64,000 nucleotides of DNA from Anaeramoeba flamelloides (lineage: Eukaryota > Metamonada > Anaeramoebidae), in NCBI GenBank assembly GCA_027625915.1, contig JANTQA010000023.1, forward strand, positions 13,764,001-13,828,000. Direction: 5' to 3'. The stretch's first letter is position 1, and each line of letters opens with the position of its first letter. A model generated the notes under the pieces. The model had not been told where the DNA came from, did no database searches, and saw only the letters and a program-made list of their open reading frames with translations. A program made the position numbers and the translations under genes. Shown piece after piece: positions 1 through 10,689 of the stretch.

Positions 1-589
1 AATTAAAAACAGAAAAAATAATTTTATTTATTTAACTTTGATTACCAGATAATTTCATTCCTATGTTTTTTTTTATTTATTTTTTTTTGTGTTTAATTTA
101 ATTTTATTTTAAACACTCCAAATTGATTTTTTTCTTTAAAATCATATTTTTTTTTTTTTTTTAGATTTATCTTTATTTTTCTTTTAAATTGAAGTTATAT
201 TTTTTTTTATTAATTCTTTTTCTCTGATTTTTTTAATTTGTTTAAAATTAAAATAACTATTTAAAAAAAAAATGTTTATTTTTGTATTTTCAATTAGATT
301 CTATTCACAAAACAAATATTTATTTCCAATTCAAAAAAAAAAAATCAAAAGTAAATTTATCCCATTAATAAACTTGTAATATATCCAAAAATTAAAAAAT
401 TAATTTTTTTTGAATTTTTAAAAATTTTTTATCAATTAAAAAAAAAAAAAAAACAATCTAATCTACTTTGTTTTTTATTTTTTTTTTGGATCACTATTCA
501 GTCAGTAATTTTCCAAATAATTCATAAAGTAAACTGCCACTTCAAAATTAGATTAAATTTTTTAAGATCACATTTATTAAAAAGAAATG
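1..589. other. AT-rich intergenic DNA, no gene seen
   Basis: Homopolymer-rich A/T sequence with no open frame of coding character on either strand and no repeat I could match elsewhere in the window. Confidence 0.6.
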
Positions 590-1020
590 AATTTACGAAA
601 ATTTAAGAAAATTGGAAAACATAGTCCTTTTTGAAAAAGTTAGACTTTAAGAGAATCGATAATGGACCAATTGTAAAGTGTCCAACTTGAAATCTGAAGA
701 TTGGAGCTTCGATTCCACTTAACCACATTATTTTTGATTCTTTATCATTTTCTCAAACAGTTTCAAAAAGCACCAAGGAATAATTTTAATTAAAATTTGT
801 GTTTTGCTTTATAGAACTACTAATTCTTTGAAGAAATTGTATGACATTTTGAATCTTTTTGACTATACTAAAAATCGAACCACAATGGAATTGAAAGAAA
901 CCTCCTCTTGATTAAGGGGGTAAATACCATTCTTGGGGAAATTGGTAAACTCTTGCTATGTTCAATAATACATTTAATTCAAATTCTAGGAGTGTGGTCA
1001 AGCACCTTTAATTAAATACA
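590..1020 (+). repeat. SINE-like dispersed repeat, copy 1
   Basis: This stretch shares ordered blocks with 40,500-40,940. Near its start it has GCTTCGATTCC (about 707-717), close to the tRNA internal promoter B box consensus GGTTCGANTCC; the other copy has GTTCAATTCC at the matching place. Both copies continue with a similar AT-rich body of about 300 bp that ends in a related GTGGTC/GTGGCG block. A tRNA-derived SINE is the simplest reading, but I could not find a convincing A box and the T-arm pairs only partly, so this is tentative. Confidence 0.35.
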
Positions 1021-1100
1021 TTTTTTTTCACAATTTCAAAAATTATATAAAAAAACGAGCAATACATTTCCAGAATTTAAAAGAATATAGAAAAATCTTT

Positions 1101-1872
1101 GATTTTTATTTATTTATTTATTATGGGAAAGGAGTAATTAAAGAAAATTTACTAAATAAAAAAGAGAAGAAGAAAAATAATTAAAATATTAAAGTAAAAA
1201 AATATTATATCATTTGCATGACCAAATTAAAAATTTTCCACGTCCTGAAACAGGGGGGGGGGGGGGGGGGGGGGAAAAAACCTGGTAGAAAGATTATTAA
1301 TAAATAAGATTCCACAAAATGTGATTAATAAATTAGTATTCCACAACTCCGAAAAGTGGGGCACTATGTACCCGAATTTGTATATTTTTTTTGCTATTTT
1401 AGAAATCATTAATTTTCAATTTTTTTATTTTCGATTTTTTCTTTATTGCCTTAATTTTTCTAACCATAAGAGCTTATATGAAAAATTATCGACAAGAAAA
1501 ATAAATTTCCTTAGTTTGATTAGCCAGATTAAAGAGTTTTTGGGTATTTTTTCTAGGAATAACATTTTTATATATATTTTTTTCTAAAATTTTTGCTAAT
1601 TTTTTTTTCCATTTGATTCTGATAAATTTAGATATTCGTAATACCAAATAAAGATATTTATATTTTCCTAATATTATGTACAATAATCACATTTGAATCT
1701 TTGATTTTTTTCAATTTGTACAAATTCCGGTAAAGTTGACCACAAAATCCTAGGATTGTCAAGTAAATGATATAATATTTTATTAATTTAATATTTTAAT
1801 TATTTTTCTTTTCTTTTTTATTGTATAAATTTTCTTTTATTCCTCCTTTCTCTCAAAAAATAAATAAAAATC
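1101..1872. repeat. Element M1, about 770 bp with long inverted termini
   Basis: The left part (about 1,101-1,228; begins GATTTTTATTTATTTATTTA, then GGGAAAGGAG, AAAGAGAAGAAG and ATATCATTTGCATGAC) is matched in inverse orientation by about 1,760-1,872 (GTCAAGTAAATGATATAA to AATAAATAAAAATCC). This gives terminal inverted repeats of roughly 110-130 bp. The same left-end sequence recurs at 12,300-12,560 and 28,850-28,985. No transposase-like frame is present, so it looks like a non-autonomous foldback or MITE-type element. Confidence 0.6.
1253..1274 (+). repeat. Poly-G tract (22 G)
   Basis: An uninterrupted run of about 22 G lies just inside the left terminus of element M1. Such a run is exceptional in this AT-rich background. 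The related element at 12.4 kb has an 11-G run at the matching position. Confidence 0.9.
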
Positions 1873-2402
1873 CTAGGATTTTCAATTTTATTCAATAAAT
1901 CAATTATTTTTCCATCAAAGCACAGAAAAAAATATTTTCAAAGATCAAAAATATCAATTCTATTATGAATATTTAAACATTGAATTTTGCTCTTCTTAAG
2001 ATACAATAAATATATTAACTTTTTAAATAATCAAAAAAATTCTTCATCATCAATTAATATGCCTTTAATATTAGATTTTTTAATTCTTAAGGCATTATAT
2101 TAATTAAAGATAAAAGAGTTATGATCATAAATTTAGATGATATTTTTTTTATATACGGAACATTTATATAGTTTTTTTATTTGGTTCCTAAAAAAAACAA
2201 AGAGATTTAATCTTGATAGAATTTGCAACAGAATGAAAATTTTATCAAATATTTTAAAAAAAAAAATCCATTGTATTCTTGTAATATTGCTGATTTTTTA
2301 TCAAAAATAATCGTGAAATGATTTCCCAAAAAGAGTATTATTTTTTATGATTTCATAATGAATATTTTGATAAAATTTTTTTGAATTTTAAACATTATAT
2401 CC
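1873..2402. other. AT-rich intergenic DNA, no gene seen
   Basis: No coding-like frame. It holds one small inverted repeat at about 2,051-2,108, with arms built on AATTAATATGCCTT. Confidence 0.5.
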
Positions 2403-2406
2403 TTAA

Positions 2407-3084
2407 GGTTAGAGTCATTACGGTGAAATTTTTTTATTCTGAAATGGAAAACAAAATTTTAGTAATTTTATTGAGGACCTAACACCAATCAAATCCCAAC
2501 CAACCTATGATGTACGAATGATCTCCAAAAATCAACAACCAAAAATGAGAACATTTTTAGAAAAAAGCGCCTAAGAGCGACACTCAATTTTCAATTAGAA
2601 TGGTTAGAATATACAATTCTGAAAACAACTATGTCAGTTTTGAAGTGTCGCTCTTTGGCGCTTTTTAAGATCTTTGTGACTTTTTATTATTTTTTTTTTC
2701 TTTTTTCAAATGAGTTATTTTTATTGAAAGACTATTGCCTATTCCTTACTTGGTCAAATTTAGAGGGTTACAAAATAACCACAAATCAGAATAAATCGAA
2801 TAAAATTGATTGCGAAATACAAGAAAGCAATTTGTTTTAAATAAAAGAAATTTAATCTCGTTTGGAAATAGAAAATGAGAAAAGATGAATTTTTTTTTTT
2901 AAATTTTGATTTTTTGAAATTTAGATCTCTTTTTCTTCGTTTAATTTTTTGTCAAAGAGATCCAATGGAATTTTTTTTTGTTATTTGAATTTTTTCAACA
3001 AACAGAAGGCCTATTTCAAAATACCCTTTTTTTCTCAGGCCACCCCTTGAGTATGGTGCATTTTCACAGTAAATTACTAGACCC
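2407..3084 (+). mobile_element. Element A1, 678-bp TTAA-flanked inverted-repeat element
   Basis: The element runs from GGTTAGAGTCATTACGGTGA to TTACTAGACCC and is flanked on both sides by TTAA (2,403-2,406 and 3,085-3,088), as expected of a target duplication. Its ends are imperfect inverted repeats. A second copy lies in inverse orientation at 9,226-9,911 and is similar along the whole length. Inside is a hairpin whose 22-bp arms are built on AAGCGCC and AGAGCGACACT. There is no transposase frame. The TTAA target recalls piggyBac, although the GGG/CCC termini differ from the usual piggyBac ends, so the family is not assigned. Confidence 0.75.
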
Positions 3085-3088
3085 TTAA

Positions 3089-3640
3089 TTAATTAATTTT
3101 GAATATTATACTGATTTTTATTTTATAAAGTTACAAATTGAAATACTTTCAAAGAGAATATTTTTTCAAATATATACTAAAAAAAATTTTTATTGGAATA
3201 TCTGTATTAGTTTGTAAAAACACAAAAAATACAAAGTATCCAAGGATAAAAAATTGAAATTTGAGTCATCAATCTAATAAAAAAAGTCGTGTTGCTCTTT
3301 TTAATCAATCTTTTATTGCTTCTTATATTATTAAAAAAATTCATTTATTTCAAATATTGTTTATCTGTTGGCTCTCATTATTTAAAATTTTCTAGATAAG
3401 AAACTATATGAAAATGTTATTCTTAGAAAAAATACATAAAAATTATTCAACATGACTAATCAAAATTATGAAATTTATTACTCTTGTCGGAAATTTTTCA
3501 TCAAAGCTCTTATTATAATAAAACTTAAGGTAATAAAGAAAAAATAATAATTATAAAGTAAAAACAAAAAATACTTTAATAGAGAAAAAACCTATAATTT
3601 GTAGTAACTAGTATCCAACTATTGAGATACCGTCTAGATT
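3089..3640. other. AT-rich intergenic DNA, no gene seen
   Basis: No frame with coding character and no repeat match that I could recognise. Confidence 0.5.
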
Positions 3641-4110
3641 TTTCCAAATTCGAAAGAATTGAGCAAAAACAAATACTTTTACTCCGCTTTGTCTAAATTA
3701 AAAACCCTTATGAAAATAGAATATCAATTATTAACCAAGGATTTTTGAATTTTTATTTATTATTGATTCTATTTCTATTGTGTTCTTGAACGTCCTTTGA
3801 ATTCTAAAAATATGTTTTAAAGTGTTGAAGAGTCTCATGGGGTGCCAAGGTTTTTTTTTTAATTTTCGAAATGATAACAAAATTAAATAAAATTTCTTTC
3901 CATTTCAAAAAGTAAAAAAAACCTAACCGCGGTTTTCTTGGGGTTTCTTGTTTTATTTGTAAAGTGTTCTAGGTTTTTTTTACTTTTTAAAATAAATCAA
4001 AATTTTAATAAAATTTTCTGTTTATTTCGAAAAGTAAAAAAAAAAAAACGAAAATCGATTGATTTCCAAATAAATAAAAAAAATTAAGAAAATCTAACAG
4101 TGGTTTTCGA
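3640..4110. repeat. Palindromic-module cluster 1
   Basis: A run of hairpin modules separated by CCTAAC-like spacers. Module beta pairs ACTTTTTAAAATAAA with TTTATTTCGAAAAGTA (about 3,972-4,046). A partial beta lies at about 3,848-3,918 and a gamma-type module (GGTTTTCTTGGGGTTTCTTG) at about 3,932-3,980. The same modules in other orders make the clusters at 10.7-11.1, 20.3-20.5, 39.1-40.1, 41.1-41.5 and 51.9-52.0 kb. Confidence 0.6.
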
Positions 4111-4372
4111 TATTTGAAGAAATAATATTGTGAAATCCTTGATTTTATTCAATTCTATTAAATGGAAGAAATTTTAACTAGAGTGGTTAACTTTTAATTT
4201 GGTAATCTAAATGATATTATTATTATTTATATGATTATTTTAATGATTTCTCTTATTCTCTTTTTTTCTAGTTTGAAAAAATTACTTTAATTACTCCTTA
4301 TTCTCAGTAATAATAATCATAATAACTTTATATTAATTTTGATCTTGGACAAAAAATCCAATTTGTTTTTTT

Positions 4373-5478
4373 TTTTAACAAAAATCTGAATTGAAGAATT
4401 TCAGACTAATATATTTGAAGGTGTTTTATATTATTTTATGATTTTCGTGTTGTCAATTGAAAATTTTATTTAGGTTTGGTTTTATTTTGTGATTTTAAAA
4501 AAAATTATTTATTTTTTTGTGGTAATTGAGTTTAATCATTTTGGAAAAAAAAATTCGAAATCTGGTTTTAATTGTAAGATGGCAGTGAAAGGGAAAAATG
4601 TTCCATCATTTTGTTATTTATTGATGACTGACCAATGAAGATATATGAAACTGAAATTCTCCAAACTTAATTAATACCGATTTGAAAAATCATAATGCCA
4701 ATTTCAAATAAAAGGAAAAAACTATAACATCATAAAATCCAATAAATTCACTTTTACGAATGTTTATAATTAAATCCCCAACCGTGGAAAATGAATATCT
4801 TTAAATTTTGATTTAATTCACTGTTTTGAATTCTATTTTAATACTAAAAATCAATCTAATTTTTAAACTTGGTTTTTGTTTTCAAATGGGCAAAAAAAGA
4901 GGTTAAAAAAAAATTTGAAAATCAGTAAATTTACTACTGTTTTACGATTAAAAACAGATTGGATATTTTTTTTCCAAAATGATTATACTCAATTACCACA
5001 AAAAAATAAATAATTTTTTTTTAAAGCACGAAATAAAACCAAAATTAAATAAAACTTTCAATTGAAAACACGAAAATCATAAAACAATACGAAACACCTT
5101 CAAGTCTATTAGTCTTACATTTACCAATTCAGATTTTTGGTAAAAAAATAATTAAATTGCGGTGTGAGAAAAAATAATAAACTGGTGCCAATATCTTTTC
5201 AATTCTACTACTTGTGAGAATTTATTTTGGATGGATAATGTGGATTTTTAAAATCCACACTAAACAGAAAAAAAAGGGTACCCTCGTATGAGTTTATTAG
5301 TAATTGTGTTTTTTCCACAAAAAGTACAAATTTGGGATTTGTCCCGCTTATGTACCCTTTTTAACAACTATTAAAATTCATACAAAGTATAAGATCGATC
5401 TTCTAAGAACCAAAATAAAAAATTAATACAACACCGAATACAAGATATTCTTTTTTCCAGTTTCAGGTATTGTAAACC
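4373..5478. repeat. Element K2, foldback element with TTAA at one end, interrupted
   Basis: Two arms of about 180 bp (4,380-4,560 and 4,975-5,150) are inverted copies of each other, for example GGTAATTGAGTTTAATCATT against AATGATTATACTCAATTACC. The right end (TTTCAGGTATTGTAAACC then TTAA at 5,479-5,482) matches the right end of K1 at 56,073-56,090, and both share the ATAAGATCGATC region. Between the arm and this end lies unrelated sequence at about 5,160-5,365 that is absent from K1 and contains ACCCTCGTATGAG, probably a further insertion. The left terminus was not found. Confidence 0.55.
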
Positions 5479-5482
5479 TTAA

Positions 5483-5949
5483 CCAAATTTAAAATAAAAA
5501 AAATTCAATTTATTTTTAAAAAGGGATTATTCCAAAAAGTGGAAATACTCAAACACTTTTGTAGTCACTTTTTTGTTTCCACCTTTGATCAACAAACACT
5601 ATTACAAATGGAAATTATAGTTTAGTCTTTTTTTTTTTTGTCTCTACTGATAAATTGCAATAAATGATTGGAAATTTTTACTTGATTTTCCTTTTTCGAA
5701 TTATTATGCTCAAGCTATGAATAAACATTTTATGAAGTCAATCTGGGGAAACTCTCTAAAATAGGTTGTTCTTCAAAACATTCTTTTTCAGGGATTGTTT
5801 GATAAGAAAGAGGTAAAAAGATTTATAAAAATGGAAATTGAACTAAAATTTTTTGAAATTTATTGGAATTTATCAGTATTAAATTTTGACTTGAACGTCT
5901 GTTTCGTTTTTTTTTTTTTTTTCCTTGTTTTTTTTAGTTTTCTGATGGA
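5483..5949. other. Intergenic region 3' of the START-domain gene
   Basis: AT-rich sequence without a convincing gene. The 117-codon plus-strand frame that enters the START gene (5,795-6,148) is mostly the antisense of its Lys-rich tail. Confidence 0.5.
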
Positions 5950-6834
5950 TCAATTCTCTTTCTTTTGTAGCTTTTTTTTCTTTTTTTCTTTTTTTTTGAT
6001 TTGCCTCCAAGGTCCATTTATAAAATCTATGAGTTCACCAAATGATTGTAGCATTATTGTGCTCACAAATTTATTTATAACCTTCTTAGGGAATTTGCCC
6101 CCAATGTCTGAGCAAATTATCATTTCGACTAAAGTTGCAACAACTTGATCAGGATCGCCCGTGCCTATTGTCAATTTTTTGCGCTTTTTGCTTTTCGAAG
6201 GGGAGATTTTAATATGCTCGGCCCATTGGATACGTGTTATTGGCGTCATAAGAAACCCGCTGGGATAATTTAATGCACGGACACCTTTGACTTGTAATTG
6301 TTTGATGCCGACCTTTGTTTCATCATCGAGGCTGTTTGTTCCACACAAAACGGCACCGTTTTCCAAATTCTTGATGATTCGGCAGTCAACCATGTACCTT
6401 GACGAAACAGATCCGCCAAGTAATGATTTAGTTTGTTCAAAGTCACAAACCAATTGCTCATTTTCTTCAAAAGGTTGAAAATGTTTGAGAGTGTACGCAC
6501 GCTTAAACTGGGTGTCATACCTCATTCTTTCTTCTTCAACATAAAATAATTTGAAGAGTTTTTTTGGTGTAATGTTTGGGACCCACAACTCCATTTTGAC
6601 TCGGTCCATTTTGATCCCTTCCACTTTCCTTTTCCAGATGTTAATATCACCCTTTGTTTTGGTTTCGGTCCATTTGATATTTTCATCATTCAATTCTTCA
6701 AGAAAGACATCAAGCCCTTTTTTGGCTGTTTTTTGTGCAAGTTTCCTCCACTCTTCCTCTTGTTCATTGTTTGTTTCTTTTTTTATTTTGGATTTTGTCT
6801 TTTTCAATTTCTTTTTTTTTTTATTTTGATCCAT
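5950..6834 (-). CDS. START-domain (StAR-related lipid transfer) protein, 294 aa
   Basis: Single-exon gene. START domains bind a lipid or other hydrophobic ligand in a deep pocket and usually act in lipid transfer or sensing; the ligand cannot be told here. After a Lys-rich N-terminus (residues about 1-25) a START-like domain spans about residues 30-265. It shows the family pattern of an amphipathic start (FLEELNDENIKWTETKTKGD), the region WVPNITPKKLFKLFYVEEERMRYD, the SSRYMVDCRIIKNLENG strand pair, the GFLMTPI and RIQWAEHIKI strands, and a long C-terminal helix before a second Lys-rich tail. I start it at the ATG at 6,834 (MDQNKK) rather than an upstream GTG because a TATA-like box lies between them. 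No membrane segment or signal peptide is seen. Its neighbours are repeats only. Confidence 0.85.
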   Translation of the reverse strand: MDQNKKKKKLKKTKSKIKKETNNEQEEEWRKLAQKTAKKGLDVFLEELNDENIKWTETKTKGDINIWKRKVEGIKMDRVKMELWVPNITPKKLFKLFYVEEERMRYDTQFKRAYTLKHFQPFEENEQLVCDFEQTKSLLGGSVSSRYMVDCRIIKNLENGAVLCGTNSLDDETKVGIKQLQVKGVRALNYPSGFLMTPITRIQWAEHIKISPSKSKKRKKLTIGTGDPDQVVATLVEMIICSDIGGKFPKKVINKFVSTIMLQSFGELIDFINGPWRQIKKKEKKKKKLQKKEN

Positions 6835-6889
6835 TTTGAGAAAGTTTTGTAATATTAAGAAAAAATGGATCAATTTTGACGGAAATGTT

Positions 6890-6899
6890 CTTTTATATA
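6890..6899 (-). promoter_or_regulatory. TATA-like box of the START-domain gene
   Basis: On the minus strand TATATAAAAG lies about 56 nt upstream of the ATG at 6,834. It is a good TATA match, but AT-rich DNA makes chance matches common. Confidence 0.4.
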
Positions 6900-6909
6900 T
6901 ATATTTCAC

Positions 6910-7302
6910 AAGTTTGGGTTTTGTGAGTACTTGTATTTGTAGAATTCGTTTTGTGATCTTTGTGTAGGAAATCAGAACAAATTTGACTTGGTTTTAGACA
7001 TTCAAATTATCCTCACTAAAGTAAAATTGTGACAAAAAAGTGTGACCGAACATTTTGTTTCACAAAACCCGAAAAAGAGTTCCACTAAAGTTTGTTCTTG
7101 ATTTTGTCGAAGCTTTTATGTCACACTTTTTCCAACAAGTTTGTACATTTTAAAAATTCAAAAAATAATATCTTTCATTTCATCTCTGATCTTTCTTTGT
7201 TTTCATTCACTTGATGATAATCTCCTCACAAAAATTTAGTTATTATGTTGCAATGTGTTTGATCTAATTCTTCGCACTCGACTAGTATTTGTACTTCAAA
7301 TT
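6910..7302. other. Upstream intergenic DNA, no gene seen
   Basis: Slightly GC-richer than the surrounding DNA, possibly the distal promoter or leader region of the START gene. No frame or recognisable repeat. Confidence 0.4.
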
Positions 7303-8059
7303 GGTAAAAATTTTCGTTTAAAGTTGATAACTTGACTTTTTTTCAATAGGTAACTTTCAAGGTAATAAATTGTAATTGGTGAGTTCTATTTTATTTATTT
7401 GGTACTTATTTAATGAGCCTCTTATTTATTCTAAATATTTTAGGGTTAACTAAGAAGTCGAAATAAAACCAATACTCTGGTTTATAAAATATTGCTTAAG
7501 GGAGTAGCTACACCATATGACATGATAAAAATTTCAGAGAGATGAGATAAGAACATTTTATTTTAGTGGCGTGTGATCGTAGATTCTCTAAAAATTTTTT
7601 TAAAAAAATTATTTGATATTTTAATTTTTAGTAATGTTCAACAATTAAAAAAACGAGATATTATCGATAAAATAGTTTTTTTTTTTTATTATTTTTTTAT
7701 TAAAATAAACTTAATTCCATTAATTTGGACACATTTTAAACAGTTGGAAGAATAACAATAACATGATTTACATCCAATTGGAAAGTAATTTTAATTCAAC
7801 AAACTATTTTCATTTTTTGTCTTTTTTGTTTTTGTTTTTGTTTTCGTTTCCTTTTTTTCAGTTACTTAATCGGTTTAGTTAGATCTGAAAATTTTTTATA
7901 GATGGTTGATAGACGGTTACAGTTGAGTATCTTAAATTGAAAAATCCACACACAACCGGTGCATGGTATCTTATCATTTGATCGATCAACCTTTATTGGT
8001 GTAATTTTAACAAATCTACCAATATATTTTTTGTTCAAACTCTTTCATTTCAGCTCGTT

Positions 8060-8259
8060 TCATTTTTTTTGGACACACTTGTTTTGATTTGAGTTTATAT
8101 TGTTTTCTTATATTTGGAAGAAAATGATTTCTTAAAAAACCATTAATACTGTGTTACTTAAATATGGTTTTATATTAGGTTTGGAAAAATACAATAAATT
8201 GAGTTTTTGTTTCCCTATTTTTGATTTTAGATGTGTCCAAATTTTTGGAATGGGGTTTA
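8060..8259 (+). repeat. Element F1, about 200-bp MITE
   Basis: Bounded by TTTTTTTTGGACACAC and GTGTCCAAATTTTTGGAA, which are inverted copies. The interior is similar, in inverse orientation, to the left part of element H2 at 26,091-26,290 (shared TTTGGAAAAATA and AATATGGTTTTATATTAGG blocks). No coding content. Confidence 0.55.
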
Positions 8260-8622
8260 AGTTTTTTTTTTAGGGAGATGATAATTTCAGATTCTTTGAA
8301 TAAAACTTATAACTATTTTGTGATTTAAACTTTGATAAAATATAATTATATTCACTTCTCATATTCCACCAAACCCAACGATTTAAAACCCTAAAAATTT
8401 ATAATTTGAACCAATTATTCTAATTTTGGAATATTCTAGCTATTTAAGTCCCATTTAGGTTTCCTTTTATGATTCTCTCAATTGTAATATTGATGTTCTT
8501 TTTATACAAAATCCATTAATCCTAAATGCCACTGATAAAAAAATATTTCTAATTGCTTTATGTTGTCATGATTAAAAAAATCTCAAAAATGATGAAAAAA
8601 TAAAAAATGAAAAAATTCAATG

Positions 8623-8716
8623 CCACAATAGAATATTAAGAGAAGGATAAAAGATAAGTCATTCAACATTCAAAACACTATTTTAAGCAATTCAACTCAA
8701 CATTCTATTGTGGCAA
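8623..8716. repeat. Hairpin with 14-bp perfect arms
   Basis: TGCCACAATAGAAT and its exact reverse complement lie about 70 bp apart inside element Q. Confidence 0.6.
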
Positions 8717-9043
8717 TTTCTTTGAGACTTTGAAAGAAAAATTTAAAAAATCTAATGAATGAAGTACTTTAAATAATAAAAATCAACGAGGTATAACCAG
8801 AGTAAAAAAATTTATTTTCTGATCCTCTTGAGAAATTGCAAAAAAGTGAAAAATTTTTCTTTACCGTGGCTACTCCCTTAAGTAACTGAAATTTTATACT
8901 CATTTTTTTTAAAAAATGGCGGCTGGTTAAATAATCACAATAACTGATTATCTTGATTATTGAAGTTGTTCAAAGATCTTCTAAAAAAAGTAATAATATT
9001 ACTCGACTTTGGTAAATAAATGAGATAAAATTTGAGTTAACTA

Positions 9044-9930
9044 CATTCAGTTCGGCTTTTAAGGTGCAAAGTTGAACGGGAATTAATGGTAAAAAAAACA
9101 TAATTGAAGGCACATTTTTTGATATTTTAGTAAATTAATTTATTTTTTTTAAAAATTCAAATTTTGTACCTTGATTTGGGAATTTTTATTTTTGTATTAA
9201 ATTTTGTTTGAAACTTGTACTTTAAGGGTCTAGTCATTTAGCGTGAAAATGCTCCATCCTCAAGGAATGACCTGAGACCAAAAAGGGTATTCTGAAATAC
9301 CCTTTCTTTTGGTTGACAAAATTCAAATAACAAAAAAAAAATTACTATTGGATCTCGTTGACAAAAAATTCAACAAATAAAAATAAGTTTAAAAGAGATC
9401 TCAATTTCAAAAAATCAAAATTTAAAAAAAAAAATTCATCTTTTCTCATTTTCTATTCTCCAGTGGTTAAATTTCTTTAATTTAAAACAAATTACTTTCT
9501 TGAAGTTCGCAATCAATTTTATTCGATTTAATCTAATTTGTGGTTATTTTTTAACTCTCTAAATTTGACCAAGTAAAGATATTGTGATATTCTTGAAATA
9601 AAAATAACTCATTTGAAAAATGAAAAAAAAGAAAAAAAAAATCACCAAGATCTCAAAAAGCGTCAAAGAGCGACACTTCAAAACTGACATAGTTGTTTAC
9701 ACAATTACAATTGACAACTATCCTAATTGGAATTTGAGTGACTCTCTTTGGCACTTTTTTCTAAAAATGTCCTCATCTTTAGTTGTTGATTTTTGGAGAT
9801 CGATCGTACATCATAGGTTGGTTGTTTTTTGATTGGTGTTAGGTCCTCATAAAAATTACTAAAAAGTTTTTTTCGATTTCGAAAAAAAAATTCACCGTAA
9901 TGACTCGACTCTTCAAAGTGGAAATGGCTG
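9044..9930 (+). mobile_element. Element B3, MITE split by insertion of A2
   Basis: The left 180 bp (9,044-9,225; begins CATTCAGTTCGGCTTTTAAG) aligns with the left and central parts of B1 and B2. The missing right terminus (AAGTGGAAATGGCTG, 9,916-9,930) is found on the far side of element A2. TA flanks the element at 9,042-9,043 and 9,931-9,932. A2 therefore went into an existing B copy at a TTAA inside its terminus. Confidence 0.75.
9226..9911 (-). mobile_element. Element A2, 686 bp, inserted in B3
   Basis: Inverse-orientation copy of A1 (2,407-3,084), from GGGTCTAGTCATTTAGCGTG to TTCACCGTAATGACTCGACTC without the last base. It is flanked by TTAA on the left (9,222-9,225) and TTCA on the right (9,912-9,915), a target duplication with one later change. 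It carries the same internal hairpin as A1. The 70-codon frame inside it is not conserved between copies. Confidence 0.75.
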
Positions 9931-10423
9931 TATTATTTTTTTTTTCAATTTTTATCAATCCTGAAGTATTTGTTTTATTTCGACTTCTCAGTTAACCCTA
10001 AAATATTTAGAATAAAAAAGAGGCTCATTGAATAAGGACCAAACAAAAAAAATAGAACTCATCAATTAAAATTTATTACCTTGAAAGTTACCTATTGAAA
10101 AAAAGTCAAGTTATCAACTTTAAACGTAAATTTTTTCCTATGAACAATAAAGAAGTAGAAGTGGATTCTTTTGTCCTTTATTAAAAAAACACCCTTAAAA
10201 ATAATTTAGCAATTAATTATTTATCCTTCATTCAACTTTTATTTTGATATTATTTTTGATTTGAAGTAGTAAAATAGACCTTTTTTACGTTTTCATGATT
10301 TTTACCCATTTATAAAATAAAGGGTGATTTGTCACAAAACACTAAACAAAGAAGTAATTATTTTTAAATTAAATTAAAAAAAATAATAAAAAACTAAAGT
10401 TTGATATACCCGATATCATTCTA

Positions 10424-10617
10424 CAGTCAGTTTCACTTTTAAGGCACAAACTAGCAACGAAATTTAAGGCATAAAAAATCTCAAATTAAGCACAAAATTT
10501 GAAATTTTTTTTTTTACAATTTATTTTACTAGAATCTGAATTTTGTACCTTAATTTGAGATTTTTATTGTGCCTTAAATTTCGTTGCTAGTTTGTGCCTT
10601 AAAAGTGGAACTGACTG
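10424..10617. mobile_element. Element B1, 194-bp near-perfect palindromic MITE
   Basis: Begins CAGTCAGTTTCACTTTTAAG and ends with its inverse (AAAGTGGAACTGACTG). The arms pair over about 80 bp, including GCACAAACTAGCAACGAAAT. TA flanks both ends (10,422-10,423 and 10,618-10,619). CAGT termini with TA target duplications are typical of MITEs mobilised by Tc1/mariner-type transposases; the assignment is inference. Confidence 0.8.
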
Positions 10618-10689
10618 TAAATAAATACTCATTATTTATTTTACCATTGGTTAATTATATTGAAATCCAGGACTCTTTATTAATATTTC

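Larger units (their letters stand above)
7303..10140. repeat. Composite element Q, about 2.8 kb between 170-bp inverted arms
   Basis: The arm at 7,303-7,475 (GATAACTTGACTTTTTTTCA, AATGAGCCTC, AGGGTTAACTAAGAAGTCGA) is matched in inverse orientation by 9,972-10,137. Inside, GCTTAAGGGAGTAGCTAC (about 7,493-7,510) is inverted at about 8,868-8,884. The interior also holds element F1, a hairpin at 8,623-8,716, element B3 and, inside B3, element A2. It reads as an old inverted-repeat element loaded with younger ones. Confidence 0.5.

Noticed and set aside
5795-6148. Plus-strand 117-codon frame over the START gene
   Set aside because: Mostly antisense to the Lys-rich tail of the START protein.
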